A stretch of DNA of 64,000 nt from Curtobacterium sp. MCBD17_032 (GTDB lineage Bacteria > Actinomycetota > Actinomycetes > Actinomycetales > Microbacteriaceae), in NCBI RefSeq assembly GCF_003234855.1, contig NZ_QKTO01000002.1:186001-250000 (forward strand), written 5' to 3'. A model generated the notes under the pieces. The model saw only the letters and a program-made list of their open reading frames with translations, had not been told where the DNA came from and did no database searches. Both the position numbers and the translations under genes were made by a program. Below are positions 63,109-64,000 of the stretch, in pieces (the first letter of the stretch is position 1; every line of letters begins with the position of its first letter).

Positions 63109-63135
63109 GGTGCCGCCCACGACCCGCCGGAGCAG

Positions 63136-63174
63136 TTGTGGATGACTCTTCGAAGGCGTATGTTCCACTTCGAA
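63136..63174 (+). promoter_or_regulatory. Promoter and TTCGAA sites before PadR gene
   Basis: TTGTGG (63136-63141), 17 bases, TATGTT (63159-63164). Two TTCGAA hexamers, at 63149-63154 and 63169-63174, are 20 bp apart and flank the -10 box. They are good candidates for the PadR autoregulatory operator. Confidence 0.55.
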
Positions 63175-63202
63175 CAATCGGCATCGAACACCCGGAGGAC
63201 CC

Positions 63203-63811
63203 GTGCCCGACCTGACGCCCCTGGCGTTCGCGGCACTCGGCCTCCTGGCCGAGGCGCCGATGCACCCCTACGAGATGTTCCAGACGATGCTGCAGCGTCG
63301 CGAGGACCGGAACGTCAAGGTCCGACCGGGCACGCTCTACCACCAGGTCGGCCGCCTGGCGGACCTCGGGTACGCCGAGGTCGTCGGCACCGACCGCGCG
63401 GGCAACCGGCCCGAGCGGACCACCTACGCGATCACGGACGCCGGACGCACGGCGCTCGAGGCGGGCCTCCGCCGCATGGTCGCCGAGCCGACCGACGAGT
63501 ACCCGCAGTTCCGACTCGCGGTGTCCCACGTCGACAACCTGCCCGCCCCCGAGGCGGTGACCGCCTTCCGGACCCGGATCGACGCACTGCGCGCCGAACG
63601 CGACGGGCACGACGAGGCGATCGCGGGCCTCCAGGCCAAGGGCCTCGCCGAGCGCTACTGGCTCGACGTGGCCTACGCCCGGGCCGTGCTCACGGCGCAG
63701 ATCGACTGGCTCACCGCCGTCGCCGACCGCCTCGACGGCGGCGACATCCCCTGGGAGGGCCCGGCCCTCTCCGGAACACCCCTCCAGACCAGCAAGGACA
63801 CCACCCGATGA
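63203..63811 (+). CDS. PadR family transcriptional regulator
   Basis: 202 residues. N-terminal winged helix: LAFAALGLLAEAPMHPYEMFQTMLQRREDRNVKVRPGTLYHQVGRLADLGY, followed by wing RAGNRPERTTYAITDAG. The C-terminal domain has long helices (Vir_act_alpha_C type). GTG start after GAGGACCC. The stop overlaps the MFS gene (ATGA), so it very likely represses its own operon with the exporter. Confidence 0.93.
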   Translation: MPDLTPLAFAALGLLAEAPMHPYEMFQTMLQRREDRNVKVRPGTLYHQVGRLADLGYAEVVGTDRAGNRPERTTYAITDAGRTALEAGLRRMVAEPTDEYPQFRLAVSHVDNLPAPEAVTAFRTRIDALRAERDGHDEAIAGLQAKGLAERYWLDVAYARAVLTAQIDWLTAVADRLDGGDIPWEGPALSGTPLQTSKDTTR

Positions 63812-64000
63812 CATCCGCATCCGCCGCCGCCGACCTGGAGCACGGCAAGAAGCCGTGGCCAGCGCTCTGGGCGCTCGTCGTCGGCTTCTTCATGATCCTC
63901 GTCGACTCGACGATCGTCTCGGTCGCGACGCCGACCATCGCGACGGCCCTCGACGCGGACATCAACGCCGTCATCTGGGTGACGAGCGCCTACCTGCTCG
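63808..64000 (+). CDS. MFS transporter, N-terminal part (DHA2 drug-exporter type)
   Basis: The first 64 residues are visible before the window ends. PWPALWALVVGFFMILVDSTIVSVATPTIATALDADINAVIWVTSAYLL matches the first helix and motif D1 (LDxTIVNVALP-like) of 14-helix drug:H+ antiporters. Coupled to the PadR regulator, a usual arrangement for inducible efflux. Confidence 0.88.
   Translation, partial: MTSASAAADLEHGKKPWPALWALVVGFFMILVDSTIVSVATPTIATALDADINAVIWVTSAYLL

Overview
The window is high-GC DNA with short intergenic gaps. It carries a split purS/purQ/purL set, a maleylpyruvate-isomerase-fold (mycothiol-type) protein, LAFTG/LAWTG cell-wall sorting signals of the class E sortase type, a DtxR-type iron box and many apparently leaderless genes. 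Together these point to an actinobacterium, most likely of the Microbacteriaceae (Curtobacterium-like). The genus is inferred from general resemblance and was not tested.

Layout. 1-9.9 kb: the end of one sensor kinase/LuxR regulator pair, a Kup potassium transporter, a large SdrD-B type surface protein, a small secreted protein and a second complete kinase/regulator pair. 10.1-17.6 kb (minus strand): a membrane SpoIIE-type phosphatase, a wall-anchored GH31 glycosidase with two carbohydrate-binding modules, an acyltransferase-3 membrane enzyme and a CPBP intramembrane protease. 17.7-36.9 kb (plus strand): a complete Wzx/Wzy-type exopolysaccharide locus. It has a tyrosine autokinase, a membrane Asp-box protein, a priming sugar transferase, eight putative glycosyltransferases, polymerase, flippase, acetyltransferase, GDP-fucose synthesis (gmd, fcl) and a DUF4012 protein. 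Most genes overlap by 1-8 bases, so they should be made together. The glycosyltransferase block looks lower in GC than both flanks, with apparent junctions inside the priming transferase and gmd genes.

37-48 kb: a small LAFTG protein, a P-loop GTPase with a coupled partner, a VanZ protein, a small orphan, and a 2246-residue LAFTG adhesin built from about 20 Ig/cadherin-like repeats. G/C-rich palindromes precede the two LAFTG genes. 48-58.7 kb: mostly housekeeping and stress genes (SRAP, flavodoxin-fold oxidoreductase, MDMPI-like protein, SDR with a divergent TetR, Ohr, YchJ, AroE, iron-siderophore binding protein, DUF1304, chorismate mutase, lactonase), interrupted by several non-coding repeat arrays and two long near-perfect hairpins. 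58.7-63.1 kb (minus): purS-purQ-purL followed by a hydroxyacid dehydrogenase. 63.2 kb to the end: a PadR regulator overlapping the start of an MFS exporter cut by the window edge.

Two themes join the window. One is cell-surface construction: four sorting-signal proteins and one capsule/EPS locus. The other is gene starts with a TAnnnT box 6-9 bases before the start codon, which fits leaderless transcription. No tRNA, rRNA, CRISPR, insertion sequence or sortase gene was recognised.
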